38,069 bases of DNA from a virus. Of the stretch, positions 6,239 through 12,531 are shown piece by piece. The first letter of the stretch is position 1. Each line of letters begins with the position of its first letter. Position numbers and translations under genes: made by a program. Below the pieces are notes generated by a model, which had not been told where the DNA came from, did not search any database, and was given only the letters and a program-made list of their open reading frames with translations. Location of the stretch: positions 1-38,069 of IMG/VR virus record IMGVR_UViG_3300035698_023701. The stretch is one strand, 5' to 3'.

Positions 6239-6273
6239 CATGACCCAAAAAGAGAGGCCGTTAGCGCACCTCT
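6239..6273 (-). terminator. Hairpin + CTCTCTTTTTGGGTCATG box (site 8)
   Basis: Stem AGAGG/CCTCT (6253-6273) at the stop of gene 6261-6446. The minus strand continues CTCTTTTTGGGTCATGG, a two-base variant of the box. Confidence 0.7.
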
Positions 6274-6446
6274 TTTACTATTTTCATCTTGAGATCAAAG
6301 AGCATTGATTTGCGTTCTTTGAGAGCTTTGACGATGTCCTTTTCCCAGGGTAGCTGTCGGAGATCTTCTATTTGACGGGTTACTTTACTGACTTCACACA
6401 TGAGAAGATATTCAAGTGTGCTAGTTTCTTTACCAGATAGTTTCAT
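6261..6446 (-). CDS. Hypothetical helical protein, 61 aa
   Basis: ATG 6444-6446 is chosen because GGAG is placed 6 nt upstream. Longer alternatives would start inside the box or SD region. The sequence MKLSGKETSTLEYLLMCEV continues into a charged helix (SKVTRQIEDLRQLPWEKDIVKALKERK) ending KIVKEVR. It is probably an all-helical, dimer-forming protein. Function is unknown. Confidence 0.7.
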   Translation of the reverse strand: MKLSGKETSTLEYLLMCEVSKVTRQIEDLRQLPWEKDIVKALKERKSMLFDLKMKIVKEVR

Positions 6447-6466
6447 GATATTCTCCATGTAGTATT

Positions 6467-6495
6467 CATAACTCAAAAAGAGAGCCCCGCAGGGC
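6467..6495 (-). terminator. Hairpin + CTCTCTTTTTGAGTTATG box (site 9)
   Basis: Stem GCCC/GGGC with tetraloop (6484-6495), directly after the stop of gene 6497-6799. Box variant TTTTTGAGTTATG on the minus strand. Confidence 0.7.
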
Positions 6496-6496
6496 C

Positions 6497-6799
6497 CTAG
6501 AAAAAGTTGGGTACAATGTAATCTGTTGAATTATTCATTGTTTCGATAGAATGTTCTTTGAGTTGTTCAAGCAGTGTATCAATATCTTTGGCAACTTGGT
6601 ATGGATGTAAATCTATTTTAGTAGATTCATCTTCTTTGTTTAACATGGTACATTCTATTGTAATAATAAGTTTTGATTCGTTCTTGAATTCGTAAGCTTT
6701 GAGTCCGAGAACTTTACACTCATGGTGTATTTTGTCGCCGAATATGCAGACAATACTATCTTCTGCAGTGAGCGGGTGCTGGATGTATTTATTACTCAT
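6497..6799 (-). CDS. Hypothetical protein, 100 aa
   Basis: The frame is open to 6943, but ATG 6797-6799 (MSNKYIQHPLTAEDSIVC) has AAGGA upstream and overlaps the end of the preceding gene by only 8 nt. A longer start would overlap it by 152 nt. The protein has beta-strand character (SIVCIFGDKIHHECKVLGL, SKLIITIECTMLN) followed by a helix (VAKDIDTLLEQLKEHSIE). It is unrecognised, and is coupled to the upstream membrane-anchored gene. Confidence 0.7.
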   Translation of the reverse strand: MSNKYIQHPLTAEDSIVCIFGDKIHHECKVLGLKAYEFKNESKLIITIECTMLNKEDESTKIDLHPYQVAKDIDTLLEQLKEHSIETMNNSTDYIVPNFF

Positions 6800-7046
6800 G
6801 AGATCTTCCTTGTAGATATTGATTAGGAACTGGGACATTGTATCGGTGTGCCAGTTTTCTGAGATCTTCCGTCCCGTAGGGAAGGTTTTCTTTATCCCAG
6901 GTTTGAATATGACAGACAAAGCCTTCATAATCTTGTTTCTCATCTGGATTAAAGTTCATTGGGGCTCCTTTGTCCGCTATTTTGCTGCCGATAATCATTC
7001 CTATAATACAGAGGGAACCGGCGAAAGCAGATATTAATATTTCCAT
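6792..7046 (-). CDS. N-terminally membrane-anchored protein, 84 aa
   Basis: AAGGAG lies 7 nt before the ATG. Residues 2-20 form one hydrophobic helix (EILISAFAGSLCIIGMIIG). The rest is a soluble tail with GFVCHIQTWDKENLPYG and DLRKLAHRYNVPVPN. The upstream half could also be a signal anchor. Function is unknown. Its end overlaps the next gene by 8 nt. Confidence 0.7.
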   Translation of the reverse strand: MEILISAFAGSLCIIGMIIGSKIADKGAPMNFNPDEKQDYEGFVCHIQTWDKENLPYGTEDLRKLAHRYNVPVPNQYLQGRSHE

Positions 7047-7095
7047 ATAAATCTCCTTCAGGGTATACCCTTAAATAATTTGATATTTTTCAGGT

Positions 7096-7130
7096 CATAA
7101 CCTTAAAAGAGAGCCCTTAGACTCTCTCTT
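7096..7130 (-). terminator. Hairpin + CTCTCTTTTAAGGTTATG box (site 10)
   Basis: Stem AAGAGAG/CTCTCTT (7107-7130) overlaps the stop of gene 7117-7380. The minus strand continues TTTTAAGGTTATGACC. GGTTATG is conserved although the T-run is shortened. Confidence 0.7.
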
Positions 7131-7380
7131 CAGGGTGTTTGATGTTCCAGAATATTATAATACTCCGGAGTGTTTTCTTATAACGTATGACATTTATCAT
7201 GCGTTTATTTTGTTGTACTGCTTCTTTATTGTTGGCTATTAGCCACGCTCCTTTTATTAGATCAGGATGCTGACTGTTAATAACTTTTAGAGCTTCTTGA
7301 CGGAGTCCCTTCAGGCTTGTAGCTTTGGGCCAGTCTTTAGGGTCTACGAGAGTTTTGTGTTGCAGATCGCCAATGATCAT
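7117..7380 (-). CDS. Hypothetical protein, 87 aa
   Basis: ATG 7378-7380 is chosen because GGAGG is placed about 6 nt upstream; the frame is open nine codons further. The sequence MIIGDLQHKTLVDPKDWPKA is followed by helices (LKGLRQEALKVINSQHP, GAWLIANNKEAVQQNKRMINVIRYKK). A hydrophobic patch near the end (SIIIFWNIKHP) may be a strand. The protein is basic and unrecognised, in a single-gene unit. Confidence 0.7.
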   Translation of the reverse strand: MIIGDLQHKTLVDPKDWPKATSLKGLRQEALKVINSQHPDLIKGAWLIANNKEAVQQNKRMINVIRYKKTLRSIIIFWNIKHPEERV

Positions 7381-7404
7381 AATATACCTCCGTGAGAGTA
7401 TTAT

Positions 7405-7438
7405 CATAACTTTAAAAGAGAAGACCCCGAAGGGCCTT
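7405..7438 (-). terminator. Hairpin + TTCTCTTTTAAAGTTATG box (site 11)
   Basis: GC-rich arms AAGACCC/GGGCCTT (7421-7438) around GAA, just after the stop of gene 7442-7624. Box variant TTTTAAAGTTATG. Confidence 0.7.
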
Positions 7439-7441
7439 TCT

Positions 7442-7624
7442 TTAGTGAATACTTTCTTTTATTTGGATAATCAGGGTCTGCATGGTACTTGCTATATTGC
7501 TAAGGGCAGATCCTTGTATTATTAAGGCAGCAGCAACAGTGGCAACGGTTGGGTCATTTGATTCCATAGATTCTGTTAATACTTCAATAGCTCTGTCAAG
7601 GTCCTGATTTGATATTTCAGCTAT
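7442..7624 (-). CDS. Hypothetical 60-aa protein with apparent ATA start
   Basis: This reading frame lacks ATG, GTG or TTG at its 5' end. GGAG (minus strand) is followed 9 nt later by ATA at 7622-7624, then AEISNQDLDRAIEVLTES. The product is a plausible two-helix protein (PTVATVAAALIIQGSALSN, MQTLIIQIKES), and its TAA stop sits at the usual distance from a terminator box. It fills an otherwise empty slot between two boxes. The alternatives are initiation at the internal ATG (codon 20) or a sequence change that destroyed the start. Confidence 0.55.
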   Translation of the reverse strand: MAEISNQDLDRAIEVLTESMESNDPTVATVAAALIIQGSALSNIASTMQTLIIQIKESIH

Positions 7625-7650
7625 AGTTATACACTCCTGTAATATGTATT

Positions 7651-7676
7651 CATTTCCAGAAAAGAGAAGAACTTCT
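7651..7676 (-). terminator. Hairpin + TTCTCTTTTCTGGAAATG box (site 12)
   Basis: Stem AGAAG/CTTCT (7665-7676), then TCTCTTTTCTGGAAATG on the minus strand, a diverged copy. It lies between gene 7685-7867 and the ATA-start gene. Confidence 0.6.
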
Positions 7677-7684
7677 GGGATCTT

Positions 7685-7867
7685 TCATTTTAATAATATC
7701 AGGGAACTCATTTCTATTTGCTTAATACTCACGATAGGAATAGTTCTTAAATCATGATACTGAGTAACTCCATCTATCCCCGTAAATGAGCGGGTAATGG
7801 TATGTATTTCGGGATCTATTATTTCTTCCTTTAATAGAACTTTAATAGTAGATTCACTTAATAGCAT
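7685..7867 (-). CDS. Hypothetical protein, 60 aa
   Basis: ATG 7865-7867 has GGAGG about 6 nt upstream; the frame is open 32 codons further without SD support. The sequence MLLSESTIKVLLKEEIIDPE is followed by beta-rich sequence (IHTITRSFTGIDGV, LRTIPIVSIKQIEM) ending SSLILLK. It is a single-gene unit. No family is recognised. Confidence 0.65.
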   Translation of the reverse strand: MLLSESTIKVLLKEEIIDPEIHTITRSFTGIDGVTQYHDLRTIPIVSIKQIEMSSLILLK

Positions 7868-7896
7868 AGAATACCTCCAAACTTGTTTAATATATT

Positions 7897-7914
7897 CATA
7901 ACCCATAAAGAGGG
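7897..7914 (-). promoter_or_regulatory. Box without hairpin: CCCTCTTTATGGGTTATG (site 13)
   Basis: A GGTTATG-type box lies about 30 nt upstream of gene 7685-7867. I see no preceding gene and no stem. A box without a gene to terminate argues that the conserved part has a role for the downstream gene. Confidence 0.5.
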
Positions 7915-8370
7915 AACACTCACGAATCATTTTATACTCTATTGCATAGGGGCTAGTAAGCAATACATTTATTAAGCTTCAAACAGGATACAGTAGAGGG
8001 CCAGTAATCGCGACATAGGATATATTTAGATTTATCAGCTCGTACCTTTAGATTCATCAATCTGCAATAGATTTATCAACTCGTATCCCCATAGATTTAT
8101 CAACTCGTACCCGGTTCGTACCACAACTTCGTGTAAACTTCTAAATGTTATGACACCGTTCTGGGTATTTATTGATCTTTTTGGTCTTCCTTGGTGTTTA
8201 TTGGGTCTTCAGAGGTCTTATGTCGGGCTTCTGCCGTAGGCGTGCAGGAATGAGGGGGAAGGGCTATGTGAAGTTTGTGGTAGATGTATCGGGTATATGT
8301 AGGCTTTAAGTAGGATAGGTGTCGGGTATATGGAGAGTTTTATCCAGTGGGTGATAGAAGTAGACTTATT
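7915..8370. other. 455-nt non-coding region with direct repeats
   Basis: I see no credible gene. The minus-strand ORF at 8218-8400 would start with a GTG inside a terminator stem. The left part contains the direct repeats at 8027-8112. The right part is G/T-rich on the plus strand. It is the longest gene-free stretch of the left cluster, and could be a replication origin or control region. Confidence 0.5.
8027..8112. repeat. Direct-repeat cluster (iteron-like)
   Basis: Three near-identical copies of TAGATTTATCAACTCGTACC (one or two differences each) start at 8027, 8068 and 8092. A degenerate copy starts at 8049 (TAGATTCATCAATCTGCA). Spacing is 19-24 nt, about two helical turns. A short CGTACC(CGGTT)CGTACC repeat follows the last copy. 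The arrangement fits a protein-binding iteron or operator array. Confidence 0.7.
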
Positions 8371-8404
8371 TCTTAAAAGTGAGAGCCCGAAGACTTTCAC
8401 TTTT
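8371..8404 (-). terminator. Terminator after the 25-codon ORF
   Basis: Perfect 8-bp stem AAAAGTGA/TCACTTTT (8375-8404) lies 12 nt after the stop of ORF 8416-8493. The minus strand ends in CACTTTTAAGAAATAAG, a strongly diverged relative of the box. Confidence 0.75.
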
Positions 8405-8415
8405 GGTACCTGGGA

Positions 8416-8493
8416 CTACTTGCCGAATCTGGATTTTGAGAACATTACTTCGCCACGCTTGTTTACACGGTAGTATTTTGTTGATTTGTTCAT
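8416..8493 (-). CDS. Tiny ORF, 25 aa, basic
   Basis: The product MNKSTKYYRVNKRGEVMFSK ends SRFGK. A GGGAG lies about 6 nt before the ATG, and a strong terminator follows the stop. The frame stays open upstream without a start codon (…NILFTDDGWEPT before the Met), so the real gene could be longer if a non-standard start or a lost start is involved. It is a small basic peptide of unknown role. Confidence 0.45.
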   Translation of the reverse strand: MNKSTKYYRVNKRGEVMFSKSRFGK

Positions 8494-8543
8494 GGTTGGC
8501 TCCCAGCCATCATCCGTGAATAGTATATTTGGGATTCCGTTCC

Positions 8544-8580
8544 CATGGCCAGGAAAGAGAAAGCCCCCGGCAGGGGACTT
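8544..8580 (-). terminator. Hairpin + TTTCTCTTTCCTGGCCATG box (site 14)
   Basis: Stem AAGCCCCC/GGGGACTT with one mismatch (8561-8580), 4 nt after the stop of gene 8584-9117. The box is diverged (CTCTTTCCTGGCCATGG). Confidence 0.7.
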
Positions 8581-8583
8581 ATG

Positions 8584-9117
8584 TTAGTGCAGATGGGAGC
8601 CATCATCTGGAGTATCCGGTTTATTCGGTTTATCTGAAGAATTAAGAATATCTTTTAGGGTTTCTTCTGCTTCGGCATCTTCCAGCTTTGCTGCCAGTTC
8701 TTCCGGTGTTATCTTGGATACCGTGGCACCTAGTAGTTTAGCCATTACTTTCAGCAACGGGGATGTATCGGTATCAAGACCCGCGATGCCTGCAGCGTGT
8801 TGGGCTTGATGAGTTTCAGTCATGAGAGCGCCCGTGAAGAGCCTCTGAATGATCGGGGATTCTTTACTGATATGTTCTACTATTTCAGCTAATTCCCATA
8901 TTTCATCAGGTCCACTAATTACGTTAATGGAAATATATTTCATCATTTCTTCGAATTCCACTTGAATCGGGAAACTGAGTATATGGTCTTCAGAGAGTCC
9001 AATACATCCATGATTAGTTTTGGTATCATGGTTCCATTTTCCAGTACATCCGGCGTTGTCCATCATCTGTTTGATATTTGCGATATGCTTCTTTATTGTT
9101 TCATCTATAATAAACAT
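8584..9117 (-). CDS. Hypothetical protein, 177 aa
   Basis: ATG 9115-9117 has GGAG 7 nt upstream; the frame is open 21 codons further. The N-terminus MFIIDETIKKHIANIKQMMDNAG is helical, followed by CTGKWNHDTKTNHGCIGLSED and a beta-like middle (HILSFPIQVEFEEMMKYISINVISGP). The C-terminal third is acidic, helical and low-complexity (EELAAKLEDAEAEETLKDIL), with a Pro/Asp tail ending DDGSHLH. No motif is recognised. The acidic tail resembles assembly or chaperone-type phage proteins, but this is weak. Confidence 0.65.
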   Translation of the reverse strand: MFIIDETIKKHIANIKQMMDNAGCTGKWNHDTKTNHGCIGLSEDHILSFPIQVEFEEMMKYISINVISGPDEIWELAEIVEHISKESPIIQRLFTGALMTETHQAQHAAGIAGLDTDTSPLLKVMAKLLGATVSKITPEELAAKLEDAEAEETLKDILNSSDKPNKPDTPDDGSHLH

Positions 9118-9237
9118 AAGTATTCTCCATAAAAATAGAATTATAAGAGCATGGGGGTTTAGGTCGTACCCCCGAACCAATTATTCCCGTCTGTTCCACC
9201 GGGGACTAGAAAGCCACCACTCACCATGAGTAGAGGT

Positions 9238-9303
9238 CATAGCCAAAAAAGAGAGGCCGGGTATCATCACATAGTTGGGTCTAGAGCCCTGCATGTATGA
9301 TAC
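9238..9303 (-). terminator. Long hairpin + CTCTCTTTTTTGGCTATG box (site 15)
   Basis: Arms GTATCAT (9261-9267) and ATGATAC (9297-9303) enclose the end of the 9267-9470 ORF. The GGCCTCTCTTTTTTGGCTATG box follows on the minus strand. Confidence 0.65.
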
Positions 9304-9470
9304 ATCTCTTTGGCCTTTTTCTCTTTACTACACCGGTTTCCTAGATCCTGTAGATTTAACTGGATCCAGTAAGCTGTTTTTCGTGGTACAGCTAACCATA
9401 AGTCATCATACTTCTTATACGCCAGTGATCCCAACCGCTGGTAAACCATTGAGAGGGATGCTTCCCACAC
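9267..9470 (-). CDS. Hypothetical basic protein, up to 67 aa, start unclear
   Basis: The stop at 9267 is placed next to a box element exactly as in neighbouring genes, which supports this frame. The first start in frame is GTG 9468-9470 (MWEASLSMVYQRLGSL) without an SD. The frame stays open upstream for 21 more codons (QAPYELRFNTCVPQV) with no ordinary start. The product is basic and helical (AYKKYDDLWLAVPRKTAYW, SKEKKAKEMYHTC). A programmed shift from the overlapping frame, or a non-standard start, is possible. Confidence 0.5.
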   Translation of the reverse strand: MWEASLSMVYQRLGSLAYKKYDDLWLAVPRKTAYWIQLNLQDLGNRCSKEKKAKEMYHTCRALDPTM

Positions 9471-9637
9471 CTGGGGAACGCACGTATTGAACCGAAGTTC
9501 GTATGGAGCTTGTATGATGCTTGATTATTTCCTGGAGACGAGCCTTGAATCTGGCGATCATATCTCCGGAGCTTCCATGTTTTAATCACTGTTCTGAGAA
9601 CGATGTAAGTAAGAGAACTGTGGTCGTAACCACCCAT
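9392..9637 (-). CDS. Overlapping alternative ORF, 81 aa
   Basis: This frame (MGGYDHSSLTYIVLRTVIK...) overlaps the previous ORF in another frame. The third frame is also open over 48 codons from an ATG preceded by GGAG (9556 downward). Only the N-terminal 40 codons of this ORF lie outside the overlap. It may be the true start of a gene whose 3' part is in the 9267 frame. Low confidence. Confidence 0.3.
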   Translation of the reverse strand: MGGYDHSSLTYIVLRTVIKTWKLRRYDRQIQGSSPGNNQASYKLHTNFGSIRAFPRCGKHPSQWFTSGWDHWRIRSMMTYG

Positions 9638-9922
9638 GCGAAACCGAAGTTATCACATCAGAGCAAAGTACACTCTTTCTCCACTGCCTGAAAAGAGAAG
9701 GGAGAGGACACAATAAACAATACCCAATAAAGAATCAATAAGAAAGCAGGATAGAGGGGAAGGGCTTTGGTCTTTGCCTTTGCCTTTGCTTTGGTCTTTT
9801 CTTAGCCTTTGAGCCTACAGGCTCCCAAAAATACCCCGATGAATCGGGCTGGCAGAGGACTTAGCCGCACATGCAAGACCCCCGAAAGGGTCAAGCACCT
9901 ATGGCGAAGGGGAAACTATCAA
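9638..9922 (-). other. 3' region of the RNAP-like gene with tandem hairpins
   Basis: No gene is seen. Three small hairpins follow the stop of the 814-aa gene in order: 9877-9892 (GACCC/GGGTC), 9835-9848 (CCCGA/TCGGG, followed on the minus strand by GTATTTTT) and 9811-9824 (GAGCC/GGCTC). The middle one is a good intrinsic terminator. An imperfect CTTTGCC repeat (about 9766-9800) and a degenerate box (9673-9697) complete the region. Confidence 0.65.
9835..9848 (-). terminator. Intrinsic terminator downstream of RNAP-like gene
   Basis: Stem CCCGA/TCGGG, then GTATTTTTGGG on the minus strand, the best of three consecutive hairpins after the gene. Confidence 0.7.
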
Positions 9923-12367
9923 CTACTCTTCAAGTGAAGGGCAGAAGATAGAAAGGTAGTACTTAGCTTCCCAAGAACCATTCTTATCTTTCTGGTAACG
10001 CTTTCCAGCATTCTTGTGAAACCCAGCAAGAAAGTCGTTCAGGTCATAGTCACCCAATATTTGCGGCAACTGAACCAGAAACTTTGTGGACCCGATAAGC
10101 TTCTTCGGGTTGGCACAGAGAATGTTAGTAGCTAAATACTTCAAGGCACCAGCTGCAACATCAACGTCTTTCATCTCTGTAAGCTTAAGGAACAAATCCT
10201 TTTGCTCATCAAAGATGGCATCACGCTCATCATTATCAGTAGCTTTACTAAGCTTACTGGTAATTTCTTTGTATGCTTTAACCAGACGTTTAGCCAAAAG
10301 AACAGCAGCCGGACGTCGGAGTTCCATACTTTCGAGCTGGGTACCCCATGTTGAAAGGATATAATTCCCAACAACATGTTTGGACAGATACTCGGGAGCA
10401 AGAACATCCTGAATTTCTGATACGCGCATGAAGCCACCACGATTAAGACCATGTTCTTTTAACCAGCCCTGCTCATGGGGAGCAAGAACTGAGAATACGT
10501 TCTTTAACCGCTGAACTCTTACGAATTCGGCAACTTCTCTCTCCTCATCTGTCAGTGGTCCCTTTGTTTCTCTGTAGTCCAGAGGATCTTCCACACGCTC
10601 ATAACTGGTAACAGCTATGTTGGGAAGAATGACATAAGGAATCACAGCAAGGAGAGCAAGACACAGTTTACCAAGACGACCGGTATACTCAGCACATTTA
10701 ATCCGCGCTTCATCAACCAGTTCGTGGTAACTGTCAAGATCCTCAAACTTACCACCAAGAAGGCGATAAATAGAAGGAGACTTCTCACCTGAGGGTTCAG
10801 GGAGAATAGTAGACTTCTTCGCATGATCAACTGCTGCCTGTACCTTAGAGATACAGTCAATGGTATCGGTGCTAAGAAGTGGAGTGCCTGTATTGGACAT
10901 GATGTACGAAATACTTACATCGTTGTCACAGAACGCAACCATAGTCTTACTGGCTACCTGCTTAATACAAGCGTCAAGGACAGAGAAGTCCCGGGTTTCT
11001 CCAATGATGGCATCTTCAACAGATCCACCAAAGGCCTTGTTCAGCTGGCTAACCCGCTTTTGATAGTGAGTCTTGCTGATAAATGGAAACTCTACCACTG
11101 TGATAGAATCTCCATCAGTGTCACCAACCAATAGATCCATGATCTCCTGGCTGACACGAAGTTCCCCATGCTGCACATATCCGACGACCTCACAAGGAGG
11201 GACGAATTCAGTGGCGATGGTAGGTGAACGGAACATACCTGGTATAAAAGAACCAACCGGGTATTTCTTTCTGTACTTAGAATTGACCATAACTTTCATT
11301 CCTTTAAGCTTACTGTCAGTGACAGCATAGACTTTACGGGAAAGAGTCGTTACTTTCAGATTGTTCTTAAGATACAGAACAGTCATTTTGGCCATATCTT
11401 GCGGGGTAATAGGAAGCCCTGCACGGTACAGACGCTCAACAGTGCTGGCAAATTCGTTGTTCTCCAGCCCATCGATTCCATCGCGGATATTAAAGATCCG
11501 GTCAAGAAGAGCATGTCCAGATGAGAGATCACCAGCAAGATTCATACCCATAGTTCGGATCATGCTAAGAAGTTCATTAAAACCCTTCTCAGTCATAACT
11601 TCTATCATACGGAATACTGCTTGCCATGGAACTTTCATCTGTTTAGATCTTCCCTTAGTTTCAAGAGAGGATCCTTGCTGATAGAGTGCTACCTGGACAA
11701 TAGAGCCCACGGTAATACCCTTCAGTTTAAAGCCATTGGAGTTAATGTAAAAATCTACATTAGCTTCTCTGACTTTCGCGGGAACATCCCACTTCTCAGC
11801 AGGTATGGCCATTCCCTTGAATATAGCAGCGGCATGAGACATTTGGCCTTTGCCATCAAGTTCATAACCAGTCATCTGGAATGGAGAGAACCGCTCCAGG
11901 TGCTGAGCAAGGAGGCTTCCAGCTACATAGTAGCCATGGCCATCCTCAGGACCATCAATGATCTTGACAGTCACAATGCTTAGAAATTGGCTCGTTTCTT
12001 GCAGCCTAAATCCAAGCTTAGCTCTACGGCAAGGATCGCCATAGGTGGAGTCCATACCCTGACCGTTGTCAGCAAATATGAGTTCCAAGTCCAGATAGTT
12101 ACCGTATCTGGTCCTGCGAAGCTCAGAAGAATTCCGTACACAAGGTACAAGTTTCTTATTAAGCTTCTGCTCCATAGCACGGACAGTATGGGTAAGTTCT
12201 GAAACCTTAACCATACCAGTGCTAGCTACGACAAGTCCTCTATACATGGACCCTAACCCACGTAGAGGCTTATCAGTATCCTCAACTGTATCACCAGTAA
12301 GGAAATCAACTACCGGTACTGTGGTACCAGTAATAAGACGGGTAAAACGTTTAGTGTTCTCTTTCAT
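9923..12367 (-). CDS. Putative single-polypeptide RNA polymerase with DxDGD motif, 814 aa
   Basis: ATG 12365-12367 has GGAGG about 7 nt upstream. Residues 380-420 hold RSPTIATEF..., a strand CEVVGYVQ, then LLVGDTDGDSITVVEF. The order 'R-x-P-T ... hydrophobic strand ... DxDGD ... V' is that of the second double-psi beta barrel, which carries the metal-binding aspartates in cellular RNA polymerase beta' (NADFDGD), in YonO and in QDE-1-type enzymes. Candidate Mg-binding Asp residues are D416, D418 and D420. Residues about 208-250 (GFKLKGITVGSIVQV, then KGRSKQMKVPWQAV) could be the first barrel with its conserved lysines. The length fits YonO-like enzymes. The rest is helical and not recognised. 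The assignment is from motif order only. A replication or repair protein with a chance acidic motif is the alternative. Confidence 0.6.
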   Translation of the reverse strand: MKENTKRFTRLITGTTVPVVDFLTGDTVEDTDKPLRGLGSMYRGLVVASTGMVKVSELTHTVRAMEQKLNKKLVPCVRNSSELRRTRYGNYLDLELIFADNGQGMDSTYGDPCRRAKLGFRLQETSQFLSIVTVKIIDGPEDGHGYYVAGSLLAQHLERFSPFQMTGYELDGKGQMSHAAAIFKGMAIPAEKWDVPAKVREANVDFYINSNGFKLKGITVGSIVQVALYQQGSSLETKGRSKQMKVPWQAVFRMIEVMTEKGFNELLSMIRTMGMNLAGDLSSGHALLDRIFNIRDGIDGLENNEFASTVERLYRAGLPITPQDMAKMTVLYLKNNLKVTTLSRKVYAVTDSKLKGMKVMVNSKYRKKYPVGSFIPGMFRSPTIATEFVPPCEVVGYVQHGELRVSQEIMDLLVGDTDGDSITVVEFPFISKTHYQKRVSQLNKAFGGSVEDAIIGETRDFSVLDACIKQVASKTMVAFCDNDVSISYIMSNTGTPLLSTDTIDCISKVQAAVDHAKKSTILPEPSGEKSPSIYRLLGGKFEDLDSYHELVDEARIKCAEYTGRLGKLCLALLAVIPYVILPNIAVTSYERVEDPLDYRETKGPLTDEEREVAEFVRVQRLKNVFSVLAPHEQGWLKEHGLNRGGFMRVSEIQDVLAPEYLSKHVVGNYILSTWGTQLESMELRRPAAVLLAKRLVKAYKEITSKLSKATDNDERDAIFDEQKDLFLKLTEMKDVDVAAGALKYLATNILCANPKKLIGSTKFLVQLPQILGDYDLNDFLAGFHKNAGKRYQKDKNGSWEAKYYLSIFCPSLEE

Positions 12368-12372
12368 GAGAG

Positions 12373-12389
12373 CACCTCCTATTAATGTT
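12373..12389 (-). promoter_or_regulatory. Shared leader/SD element 1
   Basis: AACATTAATAGGAGGTG lies just before the start of the RNAP-like gene. Nearly the same 17 nt precede the next two minus-strand genes, so the conservation reaches beyond the SD itself. Confidence 0.65.
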
Positions 12390-12412
12390 GTATGCGAAGT
12401 ACGCATATAGAG

Positions 12413-12445
12413 AGGCCCTATATAGAGGGTATCCATATAAGGCCT
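12413..12445 (-). promoter_or_regulatory. Hairpin in the RNAP-like gene leader
   Basis: Arms AGGCC-TATAT and ATATA-GGCCT with one mismatch lie about 45 nt upstream of the start codon. There is no U-tract, so this is more likely a regulatory structure than a terminator. Confidence 0.45.
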
Positions 12446-12483
12446 TACTATCTGAGCACTGCTATGTTGAGCTATTACTACCT

Positions 12484-12531
12484 ATAGAGAAGGCCCCTAT
12501 AGAAGGGGGTCTATATGGACCTCTTCTCTAT
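12484..12531 (-). promoter_or_regulatory. Nested hairpin at the stop of the 116-aa gene
   Basis: The outer 9-bp arms ATAGAGAAG/CTTCTCTAT enclose an inner CCCC/GGGG stem. The TAG stop at 12497 lies inside. It may attenuate or terminate transcription entering the RNAP-like gene, or protect the 3' end. Confidence 0.6.

Noticed and set aside
8027-8112. CRISPR array
   Set aside because: Units of 20 nt with almost no spacer, only three good copies, no cas genes and AT-rich degenerate copy; direct repeats fit better.
8090-8125. GGTTCG-like sequence suggesting a tRNA T-arm
   Set aside because: The flanking bases do not pair into a T-stem or acceptor stem and no anticodon arm was found.
8218-8400. 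Minus-strand ORF of 60 codons
   Set aside because: Its GTG start lies inside the stem of the 8375-8404 terminator and there is no SD.
10086-12410. Several plus- and minus-frame ORFs inside the polymerase-like gene
   Set aside because: Shadows of the 814-codon gene; none has an SD or family features.
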